Part shown: positions 63,554 through 64,000 of the stretch, piece by piece
Numbering within the stretch: the stretch's first letter is position 1
Layout: the number at the start of each line of letters is the position of its first letter
DNA from: Manihot esculenta
Lineage: Eukaryota > Streptophyta > Magnoliopsida > Malpighiales > Euphorbiaceae
Direction: 5' to 3'
DNA: 64,000 nucleotides
Assembly (NCBI RefSeq): GCF_001659605.2
Contig: NC_035168.2
Location: 5,946,058 to 6,010,057, forward strand
Program-made: the position numbers and the translations under genes
Notes under the pieces: generated by a model
Seen by the model: the letters and a program-made list of their open reading frames with translations, nothing else
Told to the model about the DNA's origin: nothing
The model's database searches: none

Positions 63554-64000
63554 GCTAGTTGGGAGTAGTTGATATGCATGTTGGGTAAGTTTTGTGTTGA
63601 GTTTGCATGAAACAGAGTAGGGTTCTGCCCAGCAGGCAAAACCAGGTTCGGCCGCCGAAGGAAGGTTCGACCGCCGAACCCCTTGTGGAGGCAGTTTCGG
63701 CTGCCAAAGCTTGCCCCCGAAAGCTAGGCGTTCGGTTTAGAAAGGGACTTTCGGCCGCCGAAAGAGGGAGTTCGGCCGCCGAAAGTGTGTGAGTTTCATC
63801 TCTGGACGAGACCTTCGGCCGCCGAAGGTGCCGCCGAACATGCATGAGTTTCGTCTCTGGAGAGGGGTTTCGGCCGCCGAACCTGCAGCTGAATGTGCTA
63901 GTTGGGAGTAGTTGATATGCATGTTGGGTAAGTTTTGTGTTGAGTTTGCATGAAACAGAGCAGGGTTCTGCCCAGCGGGCAAAACCAGGTTCGGCCGCCG
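63554..64000 (+). repeat. Tandem repeat within X, period 343 bp
   Basis: GCTAGTTGGGAGTAGTTGAT at 63554 starts a block that recurs at 63897. The second copy is seen for 104 bp to the window end and differs at only two positions in that stretch. The near identity means a recent duplication or active homogenisation. Confidence 0.85.

Larger units (their letters stand above)
62844..64000 (+). mobile_element. Right copy of repeat X: LTR-like sequence with TTCGGCCGCCGAA palindromes
   Basis: It starts TGTAATACCCGGCTCG inside LINE 2 ORF1 and runs off the window. TATAAAAA at 63110-63117 followed by a leader-like stretch suggests an LTR promoter. From 63020 on it carries about ten copies of TTCGGCCGCCGAA or close variants, a 13-bp near-perfect palindrome. 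Apparent open frames across it are by-products of the GC-rich repeats and match no domain. No internal region is visible, so the LTR would be longer than 1.15 kb. Confidence 0.6.

Overview
This window looks like nuclear DNA of a flowering plant (eudicot). It is very AT-rich. It has intron-containing genes with canonical GT..AG boundaries, a chloroplast-targeted GTPase, a cytokinin dehydrogenase, and many plant-type retrotransposons (Ty1/copia and Ty3/gypsy primed by initiator Met-tRNA, LINEs with DUF4283-type ORF1, MITE-like foldbacks). Gene content cannot fix the species. A Euphorbiaceae genome such as cassava or a relative is a guess from general resemblance only.

Layout. 1-3853: outward-facing repeat 'X' (1-186) that cuts into the 3' end of a Ty3/gypsy element, which carries an antisense extra ORF (copy A) and an LTR (3358-3853). 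3854-9040: AT-rich intergenic DNA with small tandem repeats and a foldback. 9041-9190: an orphan promoter/leader-like segment. 11243-13421 (-): five-exon cytokinin dehydrogenase (CKX1-like, 550 aa). 15720-20281: two more 3' fragments of gypsy elements with antisense ORFs (copies B and C). 25646-30362 (-): decayed Ty3/gypsy element bounded by two LTRs. 30440-30912 (-): pseudogene of RNA polymerase II subunit RPB3. 31400-36174 (+): four-exon BPG2 chloroplast GTPase (666 aa). 39470-41740 (-): LINE remnant split by a solo LTR. 42276-44062 (-): ERD15/CID-type PAM2 protein (150 aa) with a 1.07-kb leader intron and a clear TATA box. 44063-51030: AT-rich repeats, a LINE RT scrap and a poly(A)-tailed retroposon. 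51311-52391 (-): two-exon four-pass membrane protein (270 aa). 53235-57451 (-): copia element with matching LTRs, PBS and PPT. 57620-62843 (-): long LINE. 62844-64000: second copy of repeat X, inserted into that LINE and rich in a 13-bp GC palindrome.

Only four host genes look functional: CKX, BPG2, ERD15-like and the membrane protein. They do not form an operon or a common pathway; the rest is mobile-element DNA and its decay products. I did not find a convincing new multi-gene system. The most interesting structural signal is the extra ORF that runs antisense to its host retrotransposons in three independent copies. There the PPT, TATA box and LTR ends all point one way and the coding region points the other. 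Exon boundaries were placed by reading splice signals and checking phase; they are not backed by transcript data.
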